A DNA stretch of 64,000 nucleotides from Cryptomeria japonica (lineage: Eukaryota; Streptophyta; Pinopsida; Cupressales; Cupressaceae): positions 830,382,160 through 830,446,159 of the forward strand of contig NC_081411.1 in NCBI RefSeq assembly GCF_030272615.1, in the 5' to 3' direction. Positions 33,171 to 43,651 of the stretch are shown here, piece by piece. Position 1 is the first letter of the stretch, and each line of letters starts with the position of its first letter. Made by a program: the position numbers and the translations under genes. The notes under the pieces are model-generated. The model saw only the letters and a list, made by a program, of their open reading frames with translations, had not been told where the DNA came from and ran no database searches.

Positions 33171-35900
33171 GATACGTTGATTTGTGCGATTTTTTGGATT
33201 TAGACCTTGTTTCAGCAAGCATGTCACAATGCAAGAATTTTTTTTTTCATGGGGGGGGATTTTGATTTTAAAATTAATGTATGCAACTAATGCAGCCTAT
33301 GTTTTTGGTCTTTTGAATTTTTGGAATGACAAGGGTATGCAATTAAATGAAACCTTGGTAAATGATAATAAAAACTAGGGCAAAAGTGCAACCTATGTTT
33401 TTTGTTTCTTTCAAGATTTGGACAAACCTTTGAAATACAGACCTAAAGACTCAACCTTGGGAAGTTGAAATGAAGTCTAGACCTTAGTGAGACAAAGGAC
33501 CAAATGACAATAGGACAAATGACAATGTCACACCTATATGCTTGGATACTAAGCTAGGTTTGACAAAATGATGTTTGACAAGAAGAGAAGTTTTAAACAA
33601 GGTCAAGACTCCGTAAAAACAACTTACGGTTTAATCTAGAGATTTGAATATTTGAAGTTTGGCAAAACCTAACTTTGAGACTAAATGCAAGAGGACAATG
33701 ATAATGACAAAGACCTATGGTATGATTTGAAACAAGAATGTGATATGAACTAAGTATATGGTATGATACAAAATGATATGAACCAAGGATATGAATGCAT
33801 GTGCATGACAATGTGAACCTAAGACAAACCTAGGGTTTAGACTATGCCATGATATGATCTAATGCAAGAGAAGGATGCAAGGCAATAATATAGCGTAAGT
33901 GAAAACCTAGATATAGTATGACAATGCAATGAAAACTTGGGGAAATGATTCTGAACCTAAGTGCAAAATGTGGACGCTTGTAATGAAATGAACTAAAATG
34001 AGGCAAAGCGACAATATGACCTAAGTTTGGACCATGAAAAGCCTAGTCCTAAGTGACATGCATTTTGAGACAAGGATTTCTAATGTTTTGACAAGCCATG
34101 TTTGAATGTTGGATGAATACTTGGACAAGATTTTGGACCTTTGTTTGAACCTTTTTTTTGACTTGTTTGAAAATGACCTTTTTATTTTTGTGACAATATG
34201 TATGATTCAACTTTTGATAATCACAAAAGACAAGATGTTTGGACTTAGACCCAAGACAATTATGCTCATTCACAACATATGCTATGGCTGGCCGGGGCAA
34301 TATCTATTGAATCCTCTAACCATAAAATACAACACTTAGTCAGATAGCTAGACGCTTGGTAGCACTGGCTCCCCCTTACAGTGCACTCACTTCTCGAGCA
34401 TACCAAGCTTCGAGTTCAAGGGGCATCACTTCCTAAGAACTTGCTATCTCTAACTGAGAAGTACATGAGAGGTGTCTTTGGCATGCGTGTATCACAACGC
34501 TTGAGCCAATAGATAGAAAAATTTTGGTCTCTAAAAATAAAGGGTTCTAGTTAGGGCACGTATTCAGGTGGACGTAGATCCGACGAATTTAATCATTTCT
34601 ACACCATTCGAGAACCCGTTGTCTACAACTTTTGTTGCATCCATGGTTTGGAAGAGATTCGTCTTCAACCCTATCACCACTTTCGGTCATTCCCTCTCAC
34701 CAATGCCTGTGTGAGGTGCCAGGAAAATCGGGAGGTAGGCCCACTATCTAAAGGCTAAAACACGCAAGCAAATGAAAAACATGCATGGCATTCATAGTGT
34801 TCATTAACCCTTTAGAAACGAAGTGTGCAACTATGCTAGAGATCACAAACACATAGTTTTGCATATGAATCATTGCCCACGTCCTACAAAAAAATCATTA
34901 CTAGTTTCAATGTTTGTCTTCAATGCATGAAAATGATAACCCCCAAACCTGCACAAAAGAAAGCTCCAAATTACTTGCCAAAATAACATAAAAAAGACAA
35001 CCAAAAGAAAAAAAAACTAATATGCAAACTAATCTAATTAAAAATCCAAATTAATCAAAACAAATCTATAAAATCTGAAATTTAAACTAAAATAACCAAA
35101 ATTAATTAAATCTAAGTTAATTAAAAAAATCAAAAAAAACAAAAACTAATTAGCAAAAACAAAATTTAAATCTAACTACTTAAATCTAATTAAAAACTAA
35201 ACCATCTAATTAAAAACCAAAACACAAAAAAAAAAATTCTAATTAATTAAACTATCTAATAAAACAAAATTTAAATCCCAATGAAGAAGTCTAAACTTAA
35301 ATCTAATCAAACTAAATTACTAAACTAAAGGAAACTAATTAAATTTAACTTTTCCCATGTTAAATGCAAACTAAAACTTAACAAGTTACGCGAAAACCTA
35401 CGTATTAGCAACAGATGTTTGGATGTTTGGAGTGATTTTAGCAGGTAATGAAATGTTTTTTTTTGGCAAGTTTTTAAATGTTTTTTTTGCAGATTTAACG
35501 TTTTTTGCAGGTAGATTTTTTTTTCAATATTTTTTCTTTCTGGAGATTCACAAAATGATTTCAAATGTTTATTTTAGAGCGGCCAATGAAAAATTTTGTA
35601 AACGTTTTTTTCTTTTTATTTTTGTGTAAATTCTGAAAATGATTTAAAATCTTTATTTCTTATTTTTTGATTTCAGATTTTTGACTGGTTTTTTAATGTT
35701 TTCTTTTTAACCAGATTATAAATGATTTGAAGATGGATTTTTTAACACTTTTGATAGCATATTATAACATTCATTTAGCAAAGTAATGAAATGTTTTTTT
35801 GAGCAGATTTAAAACAAATTTATCAATGATAAAAACCAAACATCAAATCTGCCAAACACCAAACATGCTAGAAATTCCAATAGATATTAGTAAGAGGTTT
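33171..35900 (-). other. Untranslated leader of element B
   Basis: No credible gene. 33640-33900 is rich in GATATGAA/ATGATA words. 34270-34740 is the conserved leader block: on the reverse strand it has GGGCCTACCTCCC, GTGAGAGGGAATGACC and GCCCCGGCCAGCCATAGC, paralleling 7177-7740 of T and 37206-37575 of B'. 34950-35340 is strongly A-rich (TTAAT/AAACTAA words). 35400-35800 repeats GATTT/AATGTTTTTTT motifs. Confidence 0.55.
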
Positions 35901-35916
35901 CACGTCAGGTTCACCA
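35901..35916 (-). other. Candidate primer-binding site of element B
   Basis: Reverse strand TGGTGAACCTGACGTG, about five bases from the LTR end at 35922. Element G1 has a related TGTGAACCCGACATC at the same position. The tRNA is not assigned by eye. Confidence 0.55.
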
Positions 35917-35921
35917 AAATA

Positions 35922-37205
35922 TGCGCAAGAAAATTGGTTAGAATCATCAACCAAAAATCAATTGAACGCATACAACAAGGTCATCAAAGGAAGTAAAATA
36001 AACTAAATAAAATTAAACTAAATTTACACTATTTGACGAAGGCCTGCTGCTCCTTCTTTCTTCTCTAAGTATGCTGTTATGTTGGCTCAATCCATTATGC
36101 ATTCAAATGAAGCAAGGGAAAAAGTGTGATAGGCAAGAATACTCGAAGATATGAAAATGATAGCAAAAGTGTAAGAATATTTGCATATGTCAAGTGTTTG
36201 GCATTGTTTAATAAGAGGAAAATGACTCAAATTTATAGAGGAAGAAGTTTAGAATGAACGATTGTGATCGAAAAACGATCAACGACTCATGTTAGTCAGG
36301 AAGAAGAGTTAAGTGGATGTAAATGGGAAACCTTCATTTTCAAACAAAAAACAAAAAGAGAAGCTTTTATTTTCAAACAAATAGCAAAAAGAGAAATTTT
36401 TCATAAATGAAAAGTGAAGTAAGGTGCTTTTTTGGAAGATGGAAAAGTTAAGTGAAGAAAGGAAATGAGGTGGAAATTAATAATTATTAATTATTAATTT
36501 TTTCTCATTTCCAAATTAGCCATTTAAATAAATAAATTATTTAATTGTGAACTTAGGATAAGAGGAATAAATGAATAAATTCATTTACCTAGGAAGAAAT
36601 GTTAATAAAGATGACATGAAGAAATTGATGAAATGATTATAGGATTCCAACCCCAATATTGAATTAGGTCCTCATTATGTTAGAAATAAAATGACTGATT
36701 GACAATACTGACAAAATTGATGACAATTGACAAGGAAAAATGATCAAAAAGACCATAATCCAAAGGTGTTTTGATAAAATGAGGAAATTGATAATGATGA
36801 TAATGACAAGATGATTGAACACAATAAAGACAAATAAGATGTCAAAATGATTAATTATGACATTGCAATTGATTTAAATTGATAATATTAATTGACGGAA
36901 GATTGATGGAAATTGATTAAAGATAATCGAAAAGGAATTGATAAAAAGATTGAAGAGATTGATAATTAATGACTGATTAATTATCAATAAAGGTTGATTT
37001 AGGATCAAATGATAAAATTGTCAATCATGATGATTTAGGGCCGGCCAAATATGATTGAACAGGTTTGTTAGGGTTGGAAAGGAATCGGATAGAATAGGAA
37101 GAATGACCCAATGTCCACATATGATGAAAGTAAAATGTGACATAGAATAAATGTTAAAAATTAGGGTTTAGCAATGTAGGCATAAACATATTTTTAGTGT
37201 CTATA
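35922..37205 (-). repeat. 5' LTR of element B (about 1.28 kb)
   Basis: On the reverse strand it starts TATAGACACTAAAAATATG at 37205, probably an original TGTAGACAC with a C-to-T change on the other strand, and ends TTTTCTTGCGCA at 35922. CTCTATAAATTTGAG near 36222-36236 (reverse) is a good TATA box. The evidence is the PBS-like sequence just inside, the TATA position, and a second copy of the conserved leader block on each side (34690-34740 and 37530-37575), which implies two elements. The outer TSD cannot be tested here. Confidence 0.6.
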
Positions 37206-38523
37206 GTGTAATTGTTGAATGTCTTGTGGCAAGAAAACACAACAAACAATGAAGACACAATGTCAGAAGATGTTCCATCAAAATAGGGTGGGCCACTACT
37301 CTAAACGTGTTTAGTCATGTTTTGGGGTATTTGGTGGCTATACATGCGACATTTCGCTCAAATTAATGAGGCCTACCAGTTTGTAGAGGTTACGCTTTAC
37401 ATGTTTTTACACTTCACATGGATACTATGGGAGATTGATGTCAGTATAACATATCGACACCAGGTGATAAGGGACTTTCATCGAAAACCATAATATTTAA
37501 TATAGCGAACCAGAACAAAATACTGCTTGGGTCATTCCCTCTCACAAGATGGGAGACAGGCCCTCTAAAAGATAATAACAATTTCTCTTACATCCAAGGT
37601 CCAATGAAAGGTGAGGGGAGAGGATACTTTTGTTATCACCTTTAGGGTTCTAATCTAAACACAAGCGTGCCAAAAGCACAAGATAATTCAAGCAAGTTAA
37701 TTAACGCTCAACAAACAAAGAAAAATATCAATGCAAATATGTTAGCCTAATTAAGATAGGAAAAGAAATGCAAAGACACAAACTAAAATTACCCTTGCAA
37801 CAAATGATTAGTAGTTTTTAATAAATTATCCCCACTTGCAAGAACACTCGTTAGGTTAATTTTAGAAAATCAAAATCAAAATGTAAAAAGCGGGGCCTTT
37901 GAAAATACATTTTTGCCTTTTAAATAGTTGCACCACTTTGTTAGTCCAATCAAGGGATTAGGATAAAACTAAATCCAAATGCAAAATTAAACCTAAATGG
38001 GAAAATAAAAACTAAATGTAGAAAACTAGATGCAATTATACCTAACACAGACGCATAAAGACCTAAATATGAAATATGCAACCTACAAAATTATAATAAT
38101 CCACATATACAATATAAAATGATACAAATGTGGAAAGAAATGATGCAGATACGGAAATCAAATGTAGACACAGAAATAAAATGGAGAAGTGAAAAAATGA
38201 CACAGACATGGAAATAAAATGCAAATGCGTAAATAAAATGCAAATGTGGAAAGATTTAATGCAACGCAGAAATAAAACACAAAGTGGGAATAATACTCAG
38301 ACACATAAATATGATGTAGAAGTGGAAAGATTTCATGTAGAAGTGAAAAGATGATGCAAATGTGGAAAACACCTGAAACCTATAAAACAAAGGATCAGAC
38401 AAGAATGTAGATGTGAAAAGATGATTTGTAAACACAATTTCATCTGTAATTGTCGCTGATCTGACCTACAAGTTGACAAAAAGACTACAGAACCAAATAA
38501 ATGTTAGAAACTAAGGGACACGA
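37206..38523 (-). other. Leader of gypsy element B', interrupted by element B
   Basis: No coding region. On the reverse strand 37530-37575 reads GGGCCTGTCTCCC and GTGAGAGGGAATGACCC, the conserved leader block. 38110-38390 is a degenerate array of AAATGCAAATGTGGAAA-like units of about 20 bp. The rest of B' should lie left of the window. Confidence 0.55.
38110..38390. repeat. Degenerate short tandem repeats in the B' leader
   Basis: Many variants of ATGCAAATGTGGAAAGA and ACACAGACATGGAAATAAA, spaced roughly 18-25 bp, with drift between copies. Confidence 0.7.
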
Positions 38524-38541
38524 GTCCCATCGGGCGTACCA
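38524..38541 (-). other. Candidate primer-binding site of element B'
   Basis: Reverse strand TGGTACGCCCGATGGGAC, three bases from the LTR end; 15 of 18 positions match element T. Confidence 0.65.
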
Positions 38542-38544
38542 GAA

Positions 38545-39294
38545 TGTGTGAGGTGAAAAATGATGATGACAAACTATGACAAAACCACAAAGATCCAACC
38601 ACAAACAATCCTAGTCCTACAATAAAACATTCACCATACACCAATGAAGAAACCTAAGAACATGCAAATCAACAAATGGAACAATAATACCATTCACATG
38701 CTAAGTAGGGTTTGATCTATATTGATCTTGTTTGATATATTTGCTCTCATATTTTGTATGTGCACAAGAGCTCAACAAAGAATGGATTGTGGTTATAAAT
38801 TTGCTTCATCGCAAGAAAGCTTGATTGCATAAAGTACCGATTAGGGTTGATAATGATGAGAGTATCCTCTTATATACAAGACACTTTAGAAAATGGAGGG
38901 ATAGGATTAAGAGGTGAGAAGATAAATGGTTTGCTAGGATTAAAGGGTACGTAGAAGAAATAATAAAATAATGAAGGGGGTAGGTAGAGGAAAATTAAGA
39001 GATAAATGACATGTGTCATAGAGGAAAAAGATAATGAATTAATCAAATAAATAAAGATTTATTTAATTGATTGAAGAAGTGGAACCAATTAAATAAATAA
39101 AATATTTATTTAATTTAGGGAAATATAATTTAAATAAATACAAATATTTATTTAAATGAGGAAAGGGATAGAAGAGGCTAAATGAATTGATTAAATAAAT
39201 AAAGATTTATTTAATTAATAGAAGACTTAGGACAAAATAATCAAATAAATAAAATATTTATTTAATTAAGCTAGGACAATTTTAGGTGTCTACA
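38545..39294 (-). repeat. 5' LTR of element B' (same family as the LTRs of T)
   Basis: Reverse strand TGTAGACACCTAAAATTGTC at 39294 to CACCTCACACA at 38545, 750 bp. It contains the same AT-palindrome array (39035-39275) and CTTATATACAAG-like TATA region (near 38870) as the T LTRs. The outer flank is AATAC at 39295-39299. Confidence 0.82.
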
Positions 39295-39481
39295 AATACT
39301 ATTTGGTATTAGAGCCAATGCACATCTATTAATATGGGCATTGTACACACTACCTTTAGAATTCAATAAAATGATAATAATATTTTTATCGTTACCCTAC
39401 TTCCCTATGCAACAAAATGCTTGGGGAAACCTTTATCGAATCTTCCAATGTCCAAGCCATTATTTTTAAAATTAAATGCAA
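39295..39481. other. Host fragment between B' and E, origin unclear
   Basis: Contains TTTGGTATTAGAGCC near 39303-39317, which resembles a decayed tRNA-Met primer site. It may therefore be the start of an older copia element into which B' and E were inserted. It continues at 47926 once E is removed. No coding assignment. Confidence 0.4.
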
Positions 39482-39486
39482 TCATT

Positions 39487-40623
39487 TGTTGGCATCATGG
39501 TGGGCATGATGAAGTTAGAGGTACTTAAGAAGTTGTCATTGATGGCAATACCATTTTTTATATCACCATAGCCGATTGGAAAATGATCATAGTGGATCAG
39601 TAAGGAACAGGGTACTAAAAGCGTCGAACGGTGAGTAGAGACTGGTTTACTAGAAGCAACTGGTAGTTGAGCTCAGTAAAGCAGGTTCACCGATATAAAG
39701 AAAACAACTGGTAGAAGATCACAATGGTGAAATTTAGATATGATCAATTTAGAAAGTGCCAGTTGAAGTCGGAGTGTTTGCTAGAGAACCGACGAGACTT
39801 GTGGCATGAACAAATAGTCCCACCAGTATAATCGGCAAGATTTGACGAACGAACAAATTGGCGCATAGAATGATTTTTTGAGTTTGAGTCTTGGAGGGTA
39901 AGTTTGCACCAAGATTGAAGACAACTATATACATGTTTTTCATCTTGAATTTGAAGAGTTGATGGAGTTGTTAGTGAATTGAGGTTGAAAATCAAAGTAA
40001 GGTGAAGAACAAGCCAAGTACAGAAGGGTTCCTCATGAATTGATGAAGTCATCATCGAGAAGAGATTGAAGCAGATAGAGAACGGATCTATTTGACAAAA
40101 GGGTGTCATCATCAGATAAATGATTTATTTCTCTCTAATAATTGCAATAGATTAAATCCCTTAACAGGGTGAACCTTAACCAGTTCTGTTTGTAAAATCC
40201 CCTAATAGGGTCACTCCATAGAGGAAGTGTAGAATCCTTTTGCAAGGTGAATCCTAATAGATTCCAAGGTATTCTTAACAGGATACCAATCATCTTTAAT
40301 AGGGTGATGTTCTCAGAAGGAACAAGATTGTAAGCTCTTAACCGGGCACTCTTTTTCACTGCAGTAAAAGTGATTGTGGGTTATCCCCACCATTATTTTC
40401 TCCCTCTAATCGAGGGTTTCCACATATAATTTCTAGTGTTATGTGATATTTACTTAATGCATGTAAATCTACTTCCTTCAATGTTCTTGTCTTCATGATT
40501 AATGCAATGTTTAAAGTTAATTTGAAAATGGTAGTTGCAGACTGGTTAGCTTGAAAGTTTAATTATATATAAACTATTTTTACTGATTCACCCCCCCTCT
40601 TAGTCACCAGTTACTATCTAAAA
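39487..40623 (+). repeat. 5' LTR of element E
   Basis: Starts TGTTGGCATCATGGTGGG, the canonical start shared with the other copia LTRs here, and ends ACTATCTAAAA where the right LTR has ATATCTAACA. From 39561 on it aligns with 46885-47920 (CATAGTGGAT, AAGCAACTG, GGTTCACCGATATAAAG, CCTAATAGGGTCACTCCATAG, GATTCACCCCCC). Confidence 0.85.
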
Positions 40624-40625
40624 AA

Positions 40626-40637
40626 TGGTATCAAATA
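40626..40637 (+). other. Primer-binding site of element E
   Basis: TGGTATCAAATA, initiator tRNA-Met type with mismatches after the first eight bases. Confidence 0.75.
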
Positions 40638-40654
40638 TTTGGTCCTATGAAGGA

Positions 40655-41376
40655 AAAGTGTAACAGCTTGAGGAAAAGATCATGGAGGAATACCGGTATC
40701 AGAAGCAACTTGATGAAGCTAATGAGATGATTTCTCAGCTGAAGGAGAGACTGAATATCACTTGCTAAAAGGAAGGAAATCGCTCTACAACTTAATGAGA
40801 GTTAGGCTATCATAGATCAACCTTCTAATCGAAGTGGATTTGAAGAAGCAGAAGAGGCACTCTCAGAGTTGATGGAAAAGAACAAGAAGTTGGTTGAATA
40901 AATTACAAATCTAAAAAGAGAGCATGAAAGTCAAACCTTGAGAATGACTAAAATACTAGAAGCCAGCAAGATAGAAAAAGAAAGAAAGATAAATGTAGAT
41001 GAAGCACTGTCCAAATTTGAAAGAGCCAAAAGGCTTGCTAAAGAAGCCCTAAGAGAGAATGATGCAATCATCATTGAAAAGGATGAAGAAATTTGAATCC
41101 TTACTCAAGAGAATACAGTTATGTATGAGCATATTCATGGTAAAACAAAGAAAAATAAGAAGATGATGAAGGATATTGAACTACTAAAAAATGAGTTGAA
41201 AGTTGCAGATGAGAGAAATGAAAAGATGATAAATTTAATGAAGTCTCTAAGAAGATAGATGAACAATTAAAAGCTCAGATGAGAACAAAGGAGACAACCG
41301 GTCTTGGTTACTCTGGTACAGGTCCAATATAAACTAGAGAATCATCTAATCCCAAGAGGATGAGGGATGATAAAAG
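40655..41376 (+). pseudogene. Element E: gag, coiled-coil part
   Basis: Translation gives a long heptad-rich coiled coil: QLEEKIMEEYRYQKQLDEAN, EMISQLKERLNIT, FEEAEEALSELMEKNKKLVE, KILEASKIEKERKINVDEAL, RAKRLAKEALRENDAII. It then runs to a basic NPKRMRDDKRN where the solo LTR was inserted. Five or more stops or frame breaks occur. The segment lies directly after the PBS and continues into the zinc-knuckle part at 42651, so it is the gag N-terminus. Coiled coils in gag normally mediate multimerisation. Confidence 0.75.
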
Positions 41377-41380
41377 GAAC

Positions 41381-42645
41381 TGTAGCGTCCTAAAATTGTG
41401 ACACTTGCAATTTCGACTGCATTTCGGTCTTCACGATGGCGACGCAACACGCAACCTGAATGGAGACCCCGAAACCTGATTACGACACTAAAAACTGCAT
41501 TTTTCAAGCACCCTGGCCTGAACCTCCTAGCACCCTGTTGTCCCGGGAGGTGGGACCAGAGCGCCCAGCGCCCTGGTCCTTCAGGACCAGGGCACTCCCC
41601 CAGGACCATGGCGCCCAGTGCCCTGGTCCCTAGGCCTATTTTGGGCCCGGTCTCCTATGGGGTCTCGGGTCTTTTTGTTTGCAAATTGGAAATAAACTTT
41701 CCTGGTCGGCCTAAGGTCAGAAAAATCAGTCTATCAACCCTAATTAACAAATATATAAACTACATTTTTCTCTCTCATTTGGCATATGAGGAGGATATGT
41801 GTACAAAGCATGGAAACTATACTCAAGCATTCAAGCATTCAAGCATTCAAGCATTCAAGCAATTGATCATTCCAAATCTCCATTCAAGGCTAAGTGTTGC
41901 ATTCAAGACAAGGATCCAACCATTGAAGAGGAGATCACTTACTACATACTACAACAATACAACAAACAACAACATCTATACCTTCGCACATAAGGATACA
42001 AACATCCTTACAACAAGGTATTAGTACTTGTTTTACATTACAGTCATTTACATTTACAACAATTTCTCATTTCTTAGTTAATTCCAAAACCGGGGTTTGA
42101 CCTAAAGGCAAACCCCTAATCCCTAACCCCCCAATCGTCTTCACTTTTCTGTGTGTAGGTTGTAGGTACGCGGCTGAAATTGAAGATCTGGAATCCTTGT
42201 GCAAAGACGAACAAATCCCCTTTCGTTTCATGGATTTTTCGGAGGACCGTGGCGCCGAGCGCCATCGTCCCGACAACTTTTGCTCAAATTTGTAGGACAG
42301 CGCCATATCGACATTTTACTGCTAATTCCAGGTCCGCAGCTTCATCCTATATCCCTATCTCAGTTTATAAGCAAATCTTTGTCACTTTCTATGCATTCCT
42401 AGCTTAATTCTTCTATCAACATTCTTTACAAAAGAGGGTAGCCTTGCTGTCTTAACCCTTGAAACTCATTTTAGCATCCAATCTTGCATTGCATGGGATT
42501 GGATCTTGTGGGTTTCAACCCCTCTTTTGAATGTAAAGTCTCTCCCATAAGTGAAAACCATCAACCCTAGCGATCTCCCTTCTCTCTCCTCGGAGTTGGA
42601 AGAGGGGAGAGCAACTAGGGTTCGATTGCGATTTTCCACTTTACA
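41381..42645 (+). repeat. Solo LTR of a gypsy family related to G1 and G2
   Basis: TGTAGCGTCCTAAAATTGTG to TTTTCCACTTTACA, 1265 bp, flanked by GGAAC (41376-41380) and AGAAC (42646-42650), a TSD with one mismatch. Termini match the LTRs at 50461-51664 and 56188-56507 on the reverse strand. It includes a perfect 10-bp hairpin, CCCTGGTCCT/AGGACCAGGG, at 41571-41592. It also holds four to five copies of the octamer CAAGCATT near 41826-41862 and a second hairpin at 42244-42270. No internal region is present, so it is a product of LTR-LTR recombination. Confidence 0.88.
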
Positions 42646-42650
42646 AGAAC

Positions 42651-43325
42651 AAATCAGGAATGAAAGGTATGAAGTTTTCTAAATCATGTTGAAATTATTG
42701 TGGTAAACCAGGTCATAAGTCTGATGTCTATAGAAATCAATCGGTCAATAACAAGAAGCCATTCACCTTTGATGGTTATTGTTATAACTGTCACAAGTAT
42801 GGACACATTGCTTATGAGTGTAGACCTCGATCAAGTAGCATGTTTAATAGAAGAAGCTTTAATGGATATTACTTTACGTGCAATAAATATGGACACAAAG
42901 CTGAAGAATGCATGTTCAATAAAAATGCATCAAGATCTCCATCCAAACCGGCTAGCCCTAATGGAAAGAAAAATCAGCTCAAAGACACATGTTCTACTCG
43001 TGGAAACTTTGGTCATGTTGCCGCAAATTGTAGGATGAGAATGGGTCAAAGAAAAAATGTAGGACCATGGAAGACAACTAGTATGGCATGTTTCAACTAT
43101 CATAAGATCGGTCATTTGGCCAAAGAGTGTAGGAACCGGTCTGAAGATAGGAACCAATTTGGTAAGAAGAAAGGGTCAAATGATTTGAAAGGAAAGAAGA
43201 TAGTTGAAGAAGTGAAGAATGAAATGAAAAGGATGTGGACTAAGAAGGAAGAAATCAAAGAAGAAGAGAAGCAGTCTGAAACTATGTCATCATCCACCAA
43301 TGATGACATTTCCTCTTCAAACTAA
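42651..43325 (+). pseudogene. Element E: gag, tandem zinc-knuckle part
   Basis: Five CCHC-like motifs in about 150 codons. (1) NYCGKPGHKSDVY near 42695-42735, with a stop just before and Tyr for the last Cys. (2) CYNCHKYGHIAYEC at 42780-42821, intact. (3) FTCNKYGHKAEEC near 42871-42912, first Cys lost. (4) CSTRGNFGHVAANC near 42990-43031, second Cys replaced by Arg. (5) CFNYHKIGHLAKEC near 43089-43130, second Cys replaced by Tyr. A Lys/Glu-rich tail follows, ending SSTNDDISSSN. Zinc knuckles bind nucleic acid; one or two are usual in gag, so five is unusual. Confidence 0.85.
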
Positions 43326-43651
43326 GAAAACCAATGCTCAAGGGGAGCACTTATTGAAAAATCATGGCTGATTCCCCAGAACCAAAGTGAGGCAACTCTT
43401 ATTTGCATTACTTAGATGTAGAAAAGTTGGCATATTGTTTGTAACTCTTCATCGGTTGTATTATTACCGGCAAGGAAGTGACACCGGTAAACTATAAGTT
43501 ATTACCATTTGAGATTGTACAACTTAACCATTGTATAAGGGCACCAAACAACTTATCAAATAAATAAGGAAATGAAAGCTCATTTTGTCTATCTTTCTAT
43601 TTGTGCATTCGTGAGCTCCTAGTACAACCAAAGGTTTTCTAAATCTCTCAA
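43326..43651 (+). other. Spacer between gag and ORF2 of element E
   Basis: No coding frame is recognised. Contains CAAGGGGAGCAC near 43338 and CGGTTGTATTATTACCGG, a short inverted repeat near 43453. Confidence 0.5.

Larger units (their letters stand above)
26463..37205 (-). mobile_element. Gypsy element B, 5' two thirds
   Basis: Minus-strand gypsy element with 5' LTR 35922-37205, PBS 35901-35916, leader, an extra ORF (33170-32512), gag (29302-27561) and the start of protease, where copia C was inserted at 26462/26463. RT, integrase and the 3' LTR should lie beyond copia C, left of the window. Element H (29650-32442) is inserted between the extra ORF and gag. Confidence 0.75.

Noticed and set aside
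34341-34740. Possible tRNA or structured RNA gene (GC-richer block in AT-rich DNA)
   Set aside because: The block is homologous to the leaders of T and B' and has no cloverleaf that I can draw.
38110-38390. CRISPR-like array
   Set aside because: Units are degenerate, unevenly spaced and without unique spacers; this is a plant retrotransposon leader.
39744-40112. Minus-strand frame of 122 codons with a near copy at 47077-47409 (110 codons)
   Set aside because: The two lie at the same place in the two LTRs of E, so similarity reflects LTR identity, not protein conservation; the frames differ by indels and have no recognisable domain.
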